A DNA stretch of 8,944 bases from Methanobrevibacter sp. (GCA_016838945.1 JADLKP010000083.1:1-8944), one strand, 5' to 3'. Shown: positions 1-6,233, counted from the stretch's first letter. Numbers and translations are program-made. Notes: generated from the sequence alone by a model not told the origin.

Positions 1-288
1 ATAAATATAAATCTTTATATTTAATTTTTAAAATAATAACTTTATATATGATGTTAATAAGTTTGTTTTATAATGATGGGATAAAAATTTTATAAAATTT
101 TCATATTTTTTTTAATTAATTTTGAAAAATAGTAAGTTTGTTTATGTATTTTTTTAAGATCGATTTTTCAAAAAAGTTGATTTTGATTGATATTTTTTGT
201 TATTATTTTTTTTTTAAAAAATAGTGAAATTGTAAAATTTTGAATGTAAAAAATTTTTAAAAATAGATAGTATACTAATAAATAAAAA

Positions 289-343
289 TAGCTATCTACA
301 ACCCATTAATCAATTAAATAAATAATTGATAAAAAGATAGCTA
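289..343. repeat. Nested perfect inverted repeats (cruciform or RNA stem)
   Basis: The outer arms TAGCTATCT (289-297) and AGATAGCTA (335-343) are exact reverse complements. Inside them ATCAATTA (309-316) and TAATTGAT (323-330) form a second perfect stem with a six-base loop. An extra AGATAG at 265-270 can pair with CTATCT at 292-297 instead, so two mutually exclusive folds are possible. Whether this is transcribed cannot be told from sequence. Confidence 0.6.
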
Positions 344-368
344 AATTATTTATTATTGTTTAAGTCAC

Positions 369-416
369 TTCGCCCAATTTAATATTTTTAATGGACCTGA
401 TATTAAATTAAGCGAA
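369..416. repeat. Long hairpin-forming inverted repeat
   Basis: TTCGC (369-373) plus AATTTAATAT (376-385) pair exactly with ATATTAAATT (400-409) plus GCGAA (412-416). Only a symmetrical two-by-two internal mismatch (CC opposite AA) interrupts the stem. The loop (386-399) contains GGACC. Fifteen paired bases with a GC-containing base stand out from the surrounding A/T noise. It is followed directly by a smaller hairpin, CTAGG-T6-CCTAG (426-441). Confidence 0.6.
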
Positions 417-425
417 AATTTTTTA

Positions 426-441
426 CTAGGTTTTTTCCTAG
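426..441. repeat. Short hairpin CTAGG-T6-CCTAG
   Basis: A five-base perfect stem (426-430 with 437-441) closes a six-T loop, ten bases after the longer hairpin. It could be part of the same structured RNA or of a remnant element end. No function is evident. Confidence 0.4.
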
Positions 442-445
442 AACT

Positions 446-519
446 GAATCCGAAGATTAAGACTATTGGTTAAAAGCCTTTGATACTGTTCTAAATCTAT
501 TTAGAGCAATATCTGATTC
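446..519. repeat. Closing arms GAATC/GATTC around a 9-bp hairpin
   Basis: GAATC (446-450) and GATTC (515-519) are reverse complements. Between them, 488-496 pairs with 499-507 over nine base pairs, including one G-T wobble and the perfect core TCTAAAT/ATTTAGA. The arrangement resembles a branched stem, but the outer arms are only five bases and could be chance in this AT-rich DNA. Confidence 0.3.
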
Positions 520-694
520 CAATTTTTTTCAGTATTTAATACTATTATTAACAAAATTTTCATCAACATACATGCCCTAATCATATTTGCTATAATCCAA
601 ACATATATGCAAATATAAATTTATTACTTAATCTAATATATACTTTACCATATTCAGTTTTATTCTTATCAAACAAATGTTTAGTTTTGTTCAT
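463..694 (-). pseudogene. Possible decayed minus-strand ORF
   Basis: Read on the minus strand, an ATG at 694-692 opens 34 codons (MNKTKHLFDKNKTEYG and on to AYMFGL) and stops at 592-590. Shifting by one base near that stop gives a continuation with protein-like composition (DYSKYD, stop, GMYVDENFVNNSIKY, stop, KKLESDIALNRFRTVSKAFNQ split by no further stop) until 465-463. There is no ribosome binding site before the ATG. I do not recognise a family. It may be a gene remnant with one frameshift and two in-frame stops, or only coincidence. Confidence 0.2.
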
Positions 695-791
695 GTTTTA
701 AATAGTTTATTTAAAAAATAGTTAACTGTTTTAAGAATATTGAACTATATTCCATATTATATGCACATTATTGTCTTATTTTTTAAAAGTA

Positions 792-905
792 CTATACTTT
801 ACTTAACTCTGCACCTATTTCAAATGCATTTTTTAAATCCATTTCAAATTCCTTTTCCTTTTCTTTGATTTCTGTTTCTGTTTTTTCTGACTCTTCAAAC
901 CTTTA
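792..905 (-). other. Out-of-frame natural C-terminus of the flavoprotein
   Basis: On the minus strand, the frame one base back from the upstream gene reads RFEESEKTETEIK, then MDLKNAFEIGAELSKV, and stops at 794-792. Inserting one base in the A run of TATAAAGG (plus-strand TTT at 902-904) joins it to residue K165 and gives 201 residues. This frame has a stop immediately before the junction (TAA), so it cannot be an independent upstream-extended gene. The joint does not look like a canonical slippery heptamer, which favours mutation or sequencing error over programmed frameshifting. Confidence 0.7.
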
Positions 906-1396
906 TATGATTCATAAACATTTACTTTTCCATTTAACATTTTAAAAAGGTCTTCAGTGGATTTAAGATAAGGGCGAATGGATTTTTCAAAATGATCCTT
1001 TGGGGAAAGCACACTATAGAATATTCCCACATTGACTTTACCCTTAAAGTAATAGTTTCTGTCATATGATACGATGCAATATATGAGTCTTTCAACTAAG
1101 GCTCTATAATGGCTTGTCGGTTCATTGAAGAATATTTGAGAACCAATTAAAAGGGTATCTGCATTTAAAATCTTTTCAATTATAGGTGATAGGTCATCTC
1201 TCCAATAACATTTGAAATCTTCCTTGTTTTTTGTCTTGCAGATTGAACAATTCATACAGCCTCTTAAATTTAATTTGTATAAATTAAAATATTCCACTTC
1301 ACTGCCAACAGATTCGGCACCTTCTCCTGCAGATTTCAAAAGCTTTCCTATGTCCTGTTTTATTTTTGGGTCTGCATTAATCACAATGGTTTTCAT
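833..1396 (-). CDS. Flavodoxin-fold iron-sulfur flavoprotein, frameshifted near its C-terminus
   Basis: This is a small flavodoxin-like protein of the NADPH-dependent FMN reductase / iron-sulfur flavoprotein group, probably a cytoplasmic electron carrier or reductase with unknown substrate. The N-terminus MKTIVINADP is the first beta strand and phosphate-loop region of the fold. C47, C50, C53 and C63 (CMNCSICK followed by FKC) match the compact cysteine cluster that binds a 4Fe-4S centre in Isf-type proteins, although the last spacing (nine residues) is longer than I remember as usual. GSQIFF (85-90) and RALVERL (98-104) match the second flavin-contact region. Residues 1-165 look normal; the last 22 (GLKSQKKQKQKSKKRKR and on) are an implausible lysine-rich tail. 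Another frame restores an acidic, family-like end, so a one-base deletion is likely. The start is supported by AGGTGG (1406-1401 on the minus strand). It diverges from the DraG-like gene. Confidence 0.8.
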   Translation of the reverse strand: MKTIVINADPKIKQDIGKLLKSAGEGAESVGSEVEYFNLYKLNLRGCMNCSICKTKNKEDFKCYWRDDLSPIIEKILNADTLLIGSQIFFNEPTSHYRALVERLIYCIVSYDRNYYFKGKVNVGIFYSVLSPKDHFEKSIRPYLKSTEDLFKMLNGKVNVYESYKGLKSQKKQKQKSKKRKRNLKWI

Positions 1397-1400
1397 TTTT

Positions 1401-1406
1401 CCACCT
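1401..1406 (-). promoter_or_regulatory. Ribosome binding site of the flavoprotein gene
   Basis: AGGTGG on the minus strand lies four bases before the ATG at 1396 and matches the archaeal 16S anti-Shine-Dalgarno sequence. It fixes the start codon. Confidence 0.75.
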
Positions 1407-1443
1407 TTTAAAACTATCCTTTGAACTTTTTTAGATAATGATT

Positions 1444-1455
1444 ATTTATTTTAAA
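1444..1455 (-). promoter_or_regulatory. Possible TATA box for the flavoprotein gene
   Basis: TTTAAAATAAAT on the minus strand lies about 50 bases before the start codon and would give a leader of roughly 25-30 bases containing the ribosome binding site. The region is so AT-rich that this is only a plausible match. Confidence 0.3.
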
Positions 1456-1491
1456 TTGTTTTTTTTTTTTTAATTGTTTTTTTTTTAATTG
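1454..1491. repeat. Imperfect tandem AATTG-poly(T) repeats
   Basis: AATTG followed by a long T run occurs at 1454, 1472 and 1487 (periods of 18 and 15 bases). It lies in the divergent spacer between the flavoprotein and DraG-like genes. It is probably slippage-generated low-complexity DNA, and could affect bending or promoter activity. Confidence 0.5.
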
Positions 1492-1572
1492 TTTTCTGAT
1501 CTTTTTCAATATCCTATTAATTATTTATCTTAAAACTATATAAGCTATTATCAAAATTCTAAATGGCATATT

Positions 1573-1580
1573 TTTATAAA
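1573..1580 (+). promoter_or_regulatory. Likely TATA box for the DraG-like gene
   Basis: TTTATAAA lies 43-50 bases before the start codon. A transcript beginning about 25 bases downstream would have a leader near 20 bases that includes the AGGGGA ribosome binding site (1612-1617). A second TATA-like run at 1598-1607 lies too close to the start codon to serve. Confidence 0.45.
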
Positions 1581-1622
1581 TAACGTAGTCCATACTATTT
1601 ATATAAAGAATAGGGGAAAAAC

Positions 1623-2408
1623 ATGAAAGGAATTATTGGCGCAATTGCTGGAGATATAATTGGATCTACCTATGAGTTTCATCCAATTAAGACCAAGGAA
1701 TTTTCTCTTTTTAAAAAGAATTCTTCTTTTACAGATGATACAATCATGACACTTGCTGTAGCTAAATGGCTGCTCAATGATAAGAATTCAAAGGAGGAAT
1801 TGGTTAGGCAACTGCAAATCTTTGGAAACAGATATCCTAAGGGAGGATATGGCAGAATGTTTAACAATTGGCTAAGGACTGAAAATCCCGAGCCTTATAA
1901 TAGTTGGGGTAACGGCTCTGCAATGAGGGTTTCTCCGGTTGCATGGGTTGGAGACTCCTTAGAGGAAGTTCAATGTTTGGCAAGAATTTCCGCTGAAGTA
2001 ACCCATAATCACCCTGAAGGAATTAAGGGAGCCTTGGCTACTGCTGATGCTATCTATTTGGCAAGACTTGGGTCATCTAAAGAGGAAATCAGAGACCATA
2101 TTGAAATAAGATACGATTATGACTTAAACAGAACAGTTGATGAAATCAGACCAAACTACAAGTTTGATGTTTCATGTCAAGGTTCTGTTCCAGAATCTAT
2201 CATTTGCTTTTTGGAAGCTGAAGATAATGAGGATACCATAAGAAACTGCATTTCCTTAGGTGGGGATGCTGATACTATGGCAGCTATTGCAGGAGGAATC
2301 GCATCTGCATATTGGGAGGTTCCAAATGAGATTCATTTTAAGGCGATTCACAGATTATCTTATGATCTTTTAGATGTTTTAATAAAGTTTGAAAATAAGT
2401 TTTTATAA
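1623..2408 (+). CDS. ADP-ribosylglycohydrolase (DraG) family protein
   Basis: The protein belongs to the ADP-ribosylglycohydrolase family (COG1397), whose members remove ADP-ribose from modified proteins or small molecules using two divalent metal ions. The expected motifs are all present and in order: GAIAGDIIGS (6-15) at the N-terminus, FTDDT (36-40) giving the first metal ligands, NSWGNGSAMRVSP (93-105), the THNHPEGIKGA segment near the middle, and GGDADT (213-218) giving the second set of metal ligands, followed by the AIAGGIASAYW helix. Length 261 is normal and no key residue is missing, so it should be active. AGGGGA lies six bases before the ATG. The natural substrate is unknown. No DraT or nitrogenase gene is nearby, so the classical role in dinitrogenase reductase reactivation is not suggested. 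The DUF1810 gene follows after 47 bases. Confidence 0.92.
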   Translation: MKGIIGAIAGDIIGSTYEFHPIKTKEFSLFKKNSSFTDDTIMTLAVAKWLLNDKNSKEELVRQLQIFGNRYPKGGYGRMFNNWLRTENPEPYNSWGNGSAMRVSPVAWVGDSLEEVQCLARISAEVTHNHPEGIKGALATADAIYLARLGSSKEEIRDHIEIRYDYDLNRTVDEIRPNYKFDVSCQGSVPESIICFLEAEDNEDTIRNCISLGGDADTMAAIAGGIASAYWEVPNEIHFKAIHRLSYDLLDVLIKFENKFL

Positions 2409-2410
2409 TT

Positions 2411-2440
2411 TCAAATTCTTTTTTTATTTTTTTTCATTTT
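2411..2440 (+). terminator. T-rich stretch after the DraG-like gene
   Basis: Runs of seven and eight T directly after the stop codon (in 2419-2434) fit an archaeal T-tract terminator. Some read-through into the DUF1810 gene is likely, because the spacer is only 47 bases and has no convincing separate promoter. Confidence 0.35.
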
Positions 2441-2448
2441 ATATTACT

Positions 2449-2455
2449 GGGTGAT
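2449..2455 (+). promoter_or_regulatory. Ribosome binding site that decides between two ATGs
   Basis: GGGTGAT abuts the ATG at 2456 with no gap but leaves three to four bases to the next in-frame ATG at 2459. The spacing makes 2459 the more comfortable start; the two proteins differ by one methionine. Confidence 0.6.
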
Positions 2456-2872
2456 ATGATGAGTTTAGAAAGATTTATAGATGCTCAAAAAGAAGATTAT
2501 GCTATGGCCTTTAGGGAAATCAGCAATGGAAAAAAGAGAAATCATTATATGTGGTATATTTTTCCTCAAATTAAAGGTTTAGGCAGAAGCTCTACAGCTA
2601 ACTATTATTCTATTGATGACCTTGAAGAAGCAAGGGAATATATGGAAAATGAATATTTAAGAATTAATCTGATAAGCATATCCTCTGAATTGCTAAAGTT
2701 AGAGACTAATGATCCTGTTGATATATTTGGGCATAATGACAGTAAAAAATTAAGAAGTTCCATGACTTTGTTTGAATTGGTTAGTGATAATGAGGTTTTC
2801 TCTCGTGTGTTGGAAAAATACTTTGATGGAGAAAGGGACGAACTTACTCTTGATTTTGTGAAAAGATTTTGA
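2456..2872 (+). CDS. DUF1810 family protein
   Basis: This small protein matches the DUF1810 family closely over its whole length (138 residues, usual for the family). Seen in order: LERFIDAQKEDY (4-15) with the conserved RF-x2-AQ pattern, EISNGKKRNHYMWYIFPQ (21-38) carrying the signature MWYIFPQ, GLGRSS (41-46), a YYSIDDLEEAREY helix (50-62), and DIFGHNDSKKLRSSMTLF (89-106), the second signature. It has no signal peptide or membrane segment, so it is probably cytoplasmic. The biochemical function was not established to my knowledge. It follows the DraG-like gene by 47 bases on the same strand, which suggests shared expression and possibly linked ADP-ribose or NAD-related chemistry; that is inference. 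Translation may begin at 2459, judging by the Shine-Dalgarno spacing. Confidence 0.88.
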   Translation: MMSLERFIDAQKEDYAMAFREISNGKKRNHYMWYIFPQIKGLGRSSTANYYSIDDLEEAREYMENEYLRINLISISSELLKLETNDPVDIFGHNDSKKLRSSMTLFELVSDNEVFSRVLEKYFDGERDELTLDFVKRF

Positions 2873-2877
2873 GAATT

Positions 2878-2897
2878 TCTTTTTTTTTATTTTTTAA
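2878..2897 (+). terminator. T-tract terminator after the DUF1810 gene
   Basis: A run of nine T, then ATTTTTT, begins a few bases after the stop codon. This is the usual archaeal intrinsic termination signal and probably ends the DraG-DUF1810 transcript. Confidence 0.5.
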
Positions 2898-2957
2898 TGA
2901 TTTTTCTGCATTATTTAGATTTTAGATAAATTTAATTATAATTTTAATCAAATATAT

Positions 2958-2967
2958 CTATAAAAAA
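2958..2967 (+). promoter_or_regulatory. Likely TATA box for the AarF-like gene
   Basis: CTATAAAAAA lies about 75 bases before the start codon and would give a leader of roughly 45-50 bases. That leader contains the ribosome binding site AGGTGG (3027-3032). Confidence 0.4.
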
Positions 2968-3026
2968 TTAAACTTAAGTTAATAAAAAACATTAAAAAAA
3001 AATTAAATATGAGTCCTCTAATTTCA

Positions 3027-3032
3027 AGGTGG
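3027..3032 (+). promoter_or_regulatory. Ribosome binding site of the AarF-like gene
   Basis: AGGTGG lies four bases before the ATG at 3037 and sets that start. Confidence 0.75.
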
Positions 3033-3036
3033 TTAC

Positions 3037-4656
3037 ATGGAAAGAAGAACATTATCACGCTTTGATGAGATTATAAGAATCTTTAGAAAATACGATTTTG
3101 ATAAGGTTTTAGGTCAAACTACTCGTAATAAGATAAGCCCATTTAGAAATGAAGTGGATAATAAGGAATTATTGAAAGAAGATTTTCCTATAAGATTAAG
3201 ATTAATGCTTCAAGAGCTTGGAACAACCTTTATTAAATTAGGCCAATTGTTAGCTTCAAGGCCTGATATAGTTGGAGAAAGGATAAGTGAAGAGCTTTCA
3301 CAGCTACATGATGATAATCCTCCAGTAAGTTATGAAGAGATTAAGGAACTGATTGAAGATCAGCTTGGAGGAAGCATAAATGAGTTCTTTGCTGAATTTT
3401 CTGAAAAATCTCTTGCTACAGCTTCCATCGCTCAAGTTCATGAGGCTAGATTGCATAGCGGTGAAAGAGTGGCTGTTAAGGTGCAAAAGCCTAATATTGA
3501 AGACATTGTTGAAACTGATTTAAGCATAATGAAATTCATTGCAAATGAATCAGATAGGTTTGATACCGGATTCAAGCATCTTAATCTTCCTGCAGTTATT
3601 CATGAATTTGAAAGGTCAATTCATAAGGAGATGGATTTTGACAATGAATTGATGAACATCAGGCATTTGAATGATAATTTCAAATATAATGACAAGATTA
3701 TCGTTCCTGTAATATACCCTGACTATTCCACTGAAAAAGTCTTGACTATGGAATACGTTGAAGGTGTGAAATTATCTGAAGTCATTGCTGGAGATGATCC
3801 GAAATATAATAAGATTCTTATTGCAGATAGGATAGTTCGCGCTTATTTAAAACAGATTTTTCTTGATGGATTTTTCCATGCAGACCCTCACCCAGGTAAC
3901 ATTTTCATTACAGATGATAATGCAGTATGCTTTATTGATTTTGGAATGATGGGTGTTCTTGATGATGATTTTAGGCAGAATTTGGCTGAATTGATGATTA
4001 ATTTCTCAGACCATAATATTGATGGTTTGATCAATCAGTTGATTCGCATGGATATCCTAAATGAGAAAACAGACATCAATCTCTTGAAAAGCGATTTAAA
4101 TGACTTGTTCTCGAAGTATTATGGTATGGAACTTAGCCGTTTCAATGGTATCATAGAGGATTTGCTCTTTTTAATGCAGAAATATGAGGTAAGGCTTCCA
4201 AATGAGTTTGTACTAATGGCAAGAGGATTGTCAATGGTTGAAAACATTGCACTACGTTTGGACCCAAATATTAATGTTGTGGAATACCTTAAGCCTATTG
4301 CAAAAAAACTTATACTTCAAAGGTATAATCCTAAGAAAATGGTTGATAATGCTAAAAACAGTTTCTTTGCCTTTGAACATGTCTTGAGAGGATTGCCAAG
4401 TCTCCTTTCAAAGACTTTCTATAAGATAGAGGAAGGAGAAGTCACTGTAAATATTGAAGTAAAGCATATCAGTGAGATAGCAAACCAACTTTCCCTTGCT
4501 ATAATCATTGCAGCGCTTTTAATTGGTTCTTCATTAGTTATGTTGATTGATGTAGGTCCAACATTCTATGAGATGCCTGTGCTTGGTTTTGTAGGTTTTA
4601 CTATAAGTTTAGCTCTTGGTGTCTTTACTGTTTTAAGGTATTTCATTGATTTTTAA
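3037..4656 (+). CDS. AarF/UbiB/ABC1-family kinase-like membrane protein
   Basis: This 539-residue protein is an ABC1 (UbiB/COQ8-type) atypical kinase-like protein; relatives support isoprenoid-quinone synthesis and appear to act mainly as ATPases near lipid. The family marks are clear: KLGQ (67-70) in the KxGQ helix, the alanine-rich loop ATASIAQVH (127-135) replacing a normal glycine loop, the ATP-binding lysine K148 in AVKVQK, the EMD (198-200) ExD-type motif, HADPHPGN (281-288) as the catalytic loop, and the metal-binding DFG (301-303). Two hydrophobic segments near 485-505 and 514-538 look like C-terminal membrane helices. The start has a strong AGGTGG at the right distance. It is a single-gene unit with its own spacers. 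Methanobacteriales are thought to lack quinones, so the substrate is unclear; a role in archaeal isoprenoid lipid metabolism is possible but inferred. Canonical residues are intact. Confidence 0.93.
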   Translation: MERRTLSRFDEIIRIFRKYDFDKVLGQTTRNKISPFRNEVDNKELLKEDFPIRLRLMLQELGTTFIKLGQLLASRPDIVGERISEELSQLHDDNPPVSYEEIKELIEDQLGGSINEFFAEFSEKSLATASIAQVHEARLHSGERVAVKVQKPNIEDIVETDLSIMKFIANESDRFDTGFKHLNLPAVIHEFERSIHKEMDFDNELMNIRHLNDNFKYNDKIIVPVIYPDYSTEKVLTMEYVEGVKLSEVIAGDDPKYNKILIADRIVRAYLKQIFLDGFFHADPHPGNIFITDDNAVCFIDFGMMGVLDDDFRQNLAELMINFSDHNIDGLINQLIRMDILNEKTDINLLKSDLNDLFSKYYGMELSRFNGIIEDLLFLMQKYEVRLPNEFVLMARGLSMVENIALRLDPNINVVEYLKPIAKKLILQRYNPKKMVDNAKNSFFAFEHVLRGLPSLLSKTFYKIEEGEVTVNIEVKHISEIANQLSLAIIIAALLIGSSLVMLIDVGPTFYEMPVLGFVGFTISLALGVFTVLRYFIDF

Positions 4657-4679
4657 ATATTCAAATTCTTAAAGTTATT

Positions 4680-4738
4680 TTTAAATTTTTTAATTTATCT
4701 TTTTTTAATTTTTTCTTTTTTAATTTTTTAATTTTTTA
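4680..4738 (+). terminator. Repeated T-tracts after the AarF-like gene
   Basis: Several TTTTTTAA / AATTTTTT units follow one another after the stop codon. They act plausibly as a strong multi-step T-tract terminator, and as a low-complexity repeat prone to length change. Confidence 0.5.
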
Positions 4739-4821
4739 AACATTTACTTCCTATTCGGATTTTTGTTCTATTTTTATTAGTTAACTATATAATAAATTTT
4801 AATCTAATTATTAAATAGGCA

Positions 4822-4829
4822 TTTTATAT
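4822..4829 (+). promoter_or_regulatory. Candidate TATA box for the aroA-nth operon
   Basis: TTTTATAT lies about 50 bases before the aroA start and would place the transcript start near 4850. An alternative, TATATAAT at 4786-4793, would give a leader of about 60 bases. Sequence alone does not decide between them. Confidence 0.35.
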
Positions 4830-4875
4830 TAAGAAGATTAATTATAATGGAAAATTAATCAAAGGATTGTATTAA

Positions 4876-6231
4876 ATGAATCTTAAAATCAAAAACTTTT
4901 CTAAAATTAATGGCAGTGTTAAAGCACCTTCTTCCAAAAGCTATAGTCATAGGGCAGTTATTCTTGCATCCCTTTCTGAAGGCAAATCTAAACTGTTTGA
5001 TGTGCTTTATTCAGAAGATGTATTGTCAACAATAAGAGCTTGTGAAGCTCTTGGCACAAGGATTGATAAGAAGAAAGAGATTGTTTTAAAGGGAGATAAA
5101 AGTCAAACAGTGGATTATTTGGAAGTTTATGGAACTGGTGGAAAATTACATAATAAGTCTCATGACATGATTGATCTTGCCAATTCCGGAACCACACTTA
5201 GAATCATGACAAGTGTGGCTGCATTATCTGATAATGAGGTTGTGTTCACCGGTGATGACTCACTTAAAACAAGGCCTATGGGTGCATTGATTGATGCTTT
5301 GGAAGCTTTAGGTGTTAAAATAGAATCATTAGGGGATAATAACAAGGCCCCACTTAAGATTTATCCAGGATATGAAGGTGGAGAGACTGATATTTTAGGA
5401 AGCATCAGTTCTCAATTCATTTCATCTGTTCTCATTTCAGCTCCATTATCCAAGAAAGGAGTGGTGCTTGAAGTCTATCCCGAATTTGTATCAAAACCTT
5501 ATGTTGATATGACCATTTCCATTTTAGAGAAATTTGGAATAATCATTGAAGAGGAATGCTATCAATTTCATGAAACCTGCAAGAAAGAGCATACTGAATG
5601 CTTAGGTGTTAAATTTAAAGTAATGCCGCAAAAGTACATTGCAAGCGACTATATTGTTGAAGGGGATTTCTCATCTGCTTCTTATTTGCTTGCTGCAACA
5701 GCTATTGCAGGCGGTTTTATTAAGGTTGAAAATTTATTCAGCGATTCCAAACAGGGAGATAAGTTCATTTTGGATATTTTAGAAAGGATGGGTGCAAATG
5801 TAACTGTCTTTGATGATTATGTATCTATCAGGTCAGATGGAAATCTTAAGGGAATTGATGTAAACTTATCAAATGCTCCTGATTTATTGCTTACTGTTGC
5901 TGTTCTTGGTGCAGTGGCAGAGGGCAAAACCACTATAAGTGGTGTAAGTCATGGTAGGTTAAAGGAAACTGACAGGATAGATACCACATGCAGAGAACTT
6001 GAAAAGTTAGGTTGCAAGCTTGAAGAGTTTGAGGATGGAATGACCATTTTTGGTCAAACCATTGGTGATGGAATTGTCGAATCTCATAATGATCATAGAT
6101 TGGCAATGGCATTTTCCTTGCTTGGCTTAAGACATGATGTGGAAGTTGAAAACGGTGAATGCTTTGGTGTATCCTTCCCTAACTTCATTGAACTTATGGG
6201 TGAGATTGGCATTGAATTGGAATTGAAATAA
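4876..6231 (+). CDS. aroA: 3-phosphoshikimate 1-carboxyvinyltransferase (EPSP synthase)
   Basis: This enzyme joins phosphoenolpyruvate to shikimate 3-phosphate in the sixth step of the shikimate pathway, leading to chorismate and aromatic amino acids. Visible motifs: KAPSSKSYSHR (16-26) with K21, S22 and R26 for substrate binding; NSGTTLR (103-109) in the PEP loop; RPM before the first domain crossover; SSQF (178-181); DFSSASYLLAA; PDL with the catalytic D336; RLKETDR (361-367) with E364; and HNDHRLAM (404-411). Two details are unusual. Residues 228-242 carry a regular Cys/His series before the KFKV strand, in a place where the family is usually shorter. The position matching E. coli K411 is V432 (VSFPNF). 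Length 451 is slightly long. The Shine-Dalgarno match is weak (AGGA, 4863-4866). nth follows after 13 bases. Confidence 0.95.
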   Translation: MNLKIKNFSKINGSVKAPSSKSYSHRAVILASLSEGKSKLFDVLYSEDVLSTIRACEALGTRIDKKKEIVLKGDKSQTVDYLEVYGTGGKLHNKSHDMIDLANSGTTLRIMTSVAALSDNEVVFTGDDSLKTRPMGALIDALEALGVKIESLGDNNKAPLKIYPGYEGGETDILGSISSQFISSVLISAPLSKKGVVLEVYPEFVSKPYVDMTISILEKFGIIIEEECYQFHETCKKEHTECLGVKFKVMPQKYIASDYIVEGDFSSASYLLAATAIAGGFIKVENLFSDSKQGDKFILDILERMGANVTVFDDYVSIRSDGNLKGIDVNLSNAPDLLLTVAVLGAVAEGKTTISGVSHGRLKETDRIDTTCRELEKLGCKLEEFEDGMTIFGQTIGDGIVESHNDHRLAMAFSLLGLRHDVEVENGECFGVSFPNFIELMGEIGIELELK

Positions 6232-6233
6232 AT

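Larger units (their letters stand above)
1..791. other. Long AT-rich region without an intact gene
   Basis: No open frame with a ribosome binding site and family-like protein is visible on either strand. Bases 1-260 are almost entirely A and T with long T and A runs. Bases 265-520 are less extreme and carry several perfect inverted repeats, listed separately. Bases 463-694 contain a weak trace of a decayed minus-strand reading frame. Bases 695-791 are plain AT-rich spacer downstream of the minus-strand flavoprotein gene. Seen directly: no tRNA-like or rRNA-like stretch and no regularly spaced CRISPR-type repeats. Confidence 0.7.

Noticed and set aside
1..260. Extremely A/T-rich start of the window as a possible replication origin
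   Set aside because: No repeated origin-recognition boxes and no orc1/cdc6 gene in view; such composition is common in spacers of low-GC methanogens.
265..343. CRISPR-like repeats from the recurring AGATAG/CTATCT motifs
   Set aside because: Only short inverted copies with irregular spacing; no repeat-spacer periodicity and no cas genes.
833..910. Programmed -1 frameshifting in the flavoprotein gene
   Set aside because: The junction TATAAAGGTTTG does not contain a canonical X-XXY-YYZ slippery site in the right phase, and no strong downstream stem is seen; a simple deletion explains it better.
1212..1424. Plus-strand open frame of 70 codons inside the flavoprotein gene
   Set aside because: Antisense shadow of a gene with clear flavodoxin-fold and cysteine motifs; no ribosome binding site and no family character.
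1679..1867. Minus-strand open frame within the DraG-like gene
   Set aside because: Shadow frame of a gene with complete catalytic motifs.
3304..3486. Minus-strand open frame inside the AarF-like gene
   Set aside because: It is antisense to the conserved alanine-rich loop and ATP-binding lysine; a shadow.
4988..5345. Two overlapping minus-strand open frames inside aroA
   Set aside because: Shadows of a well-conserved enzyme; no start signals.
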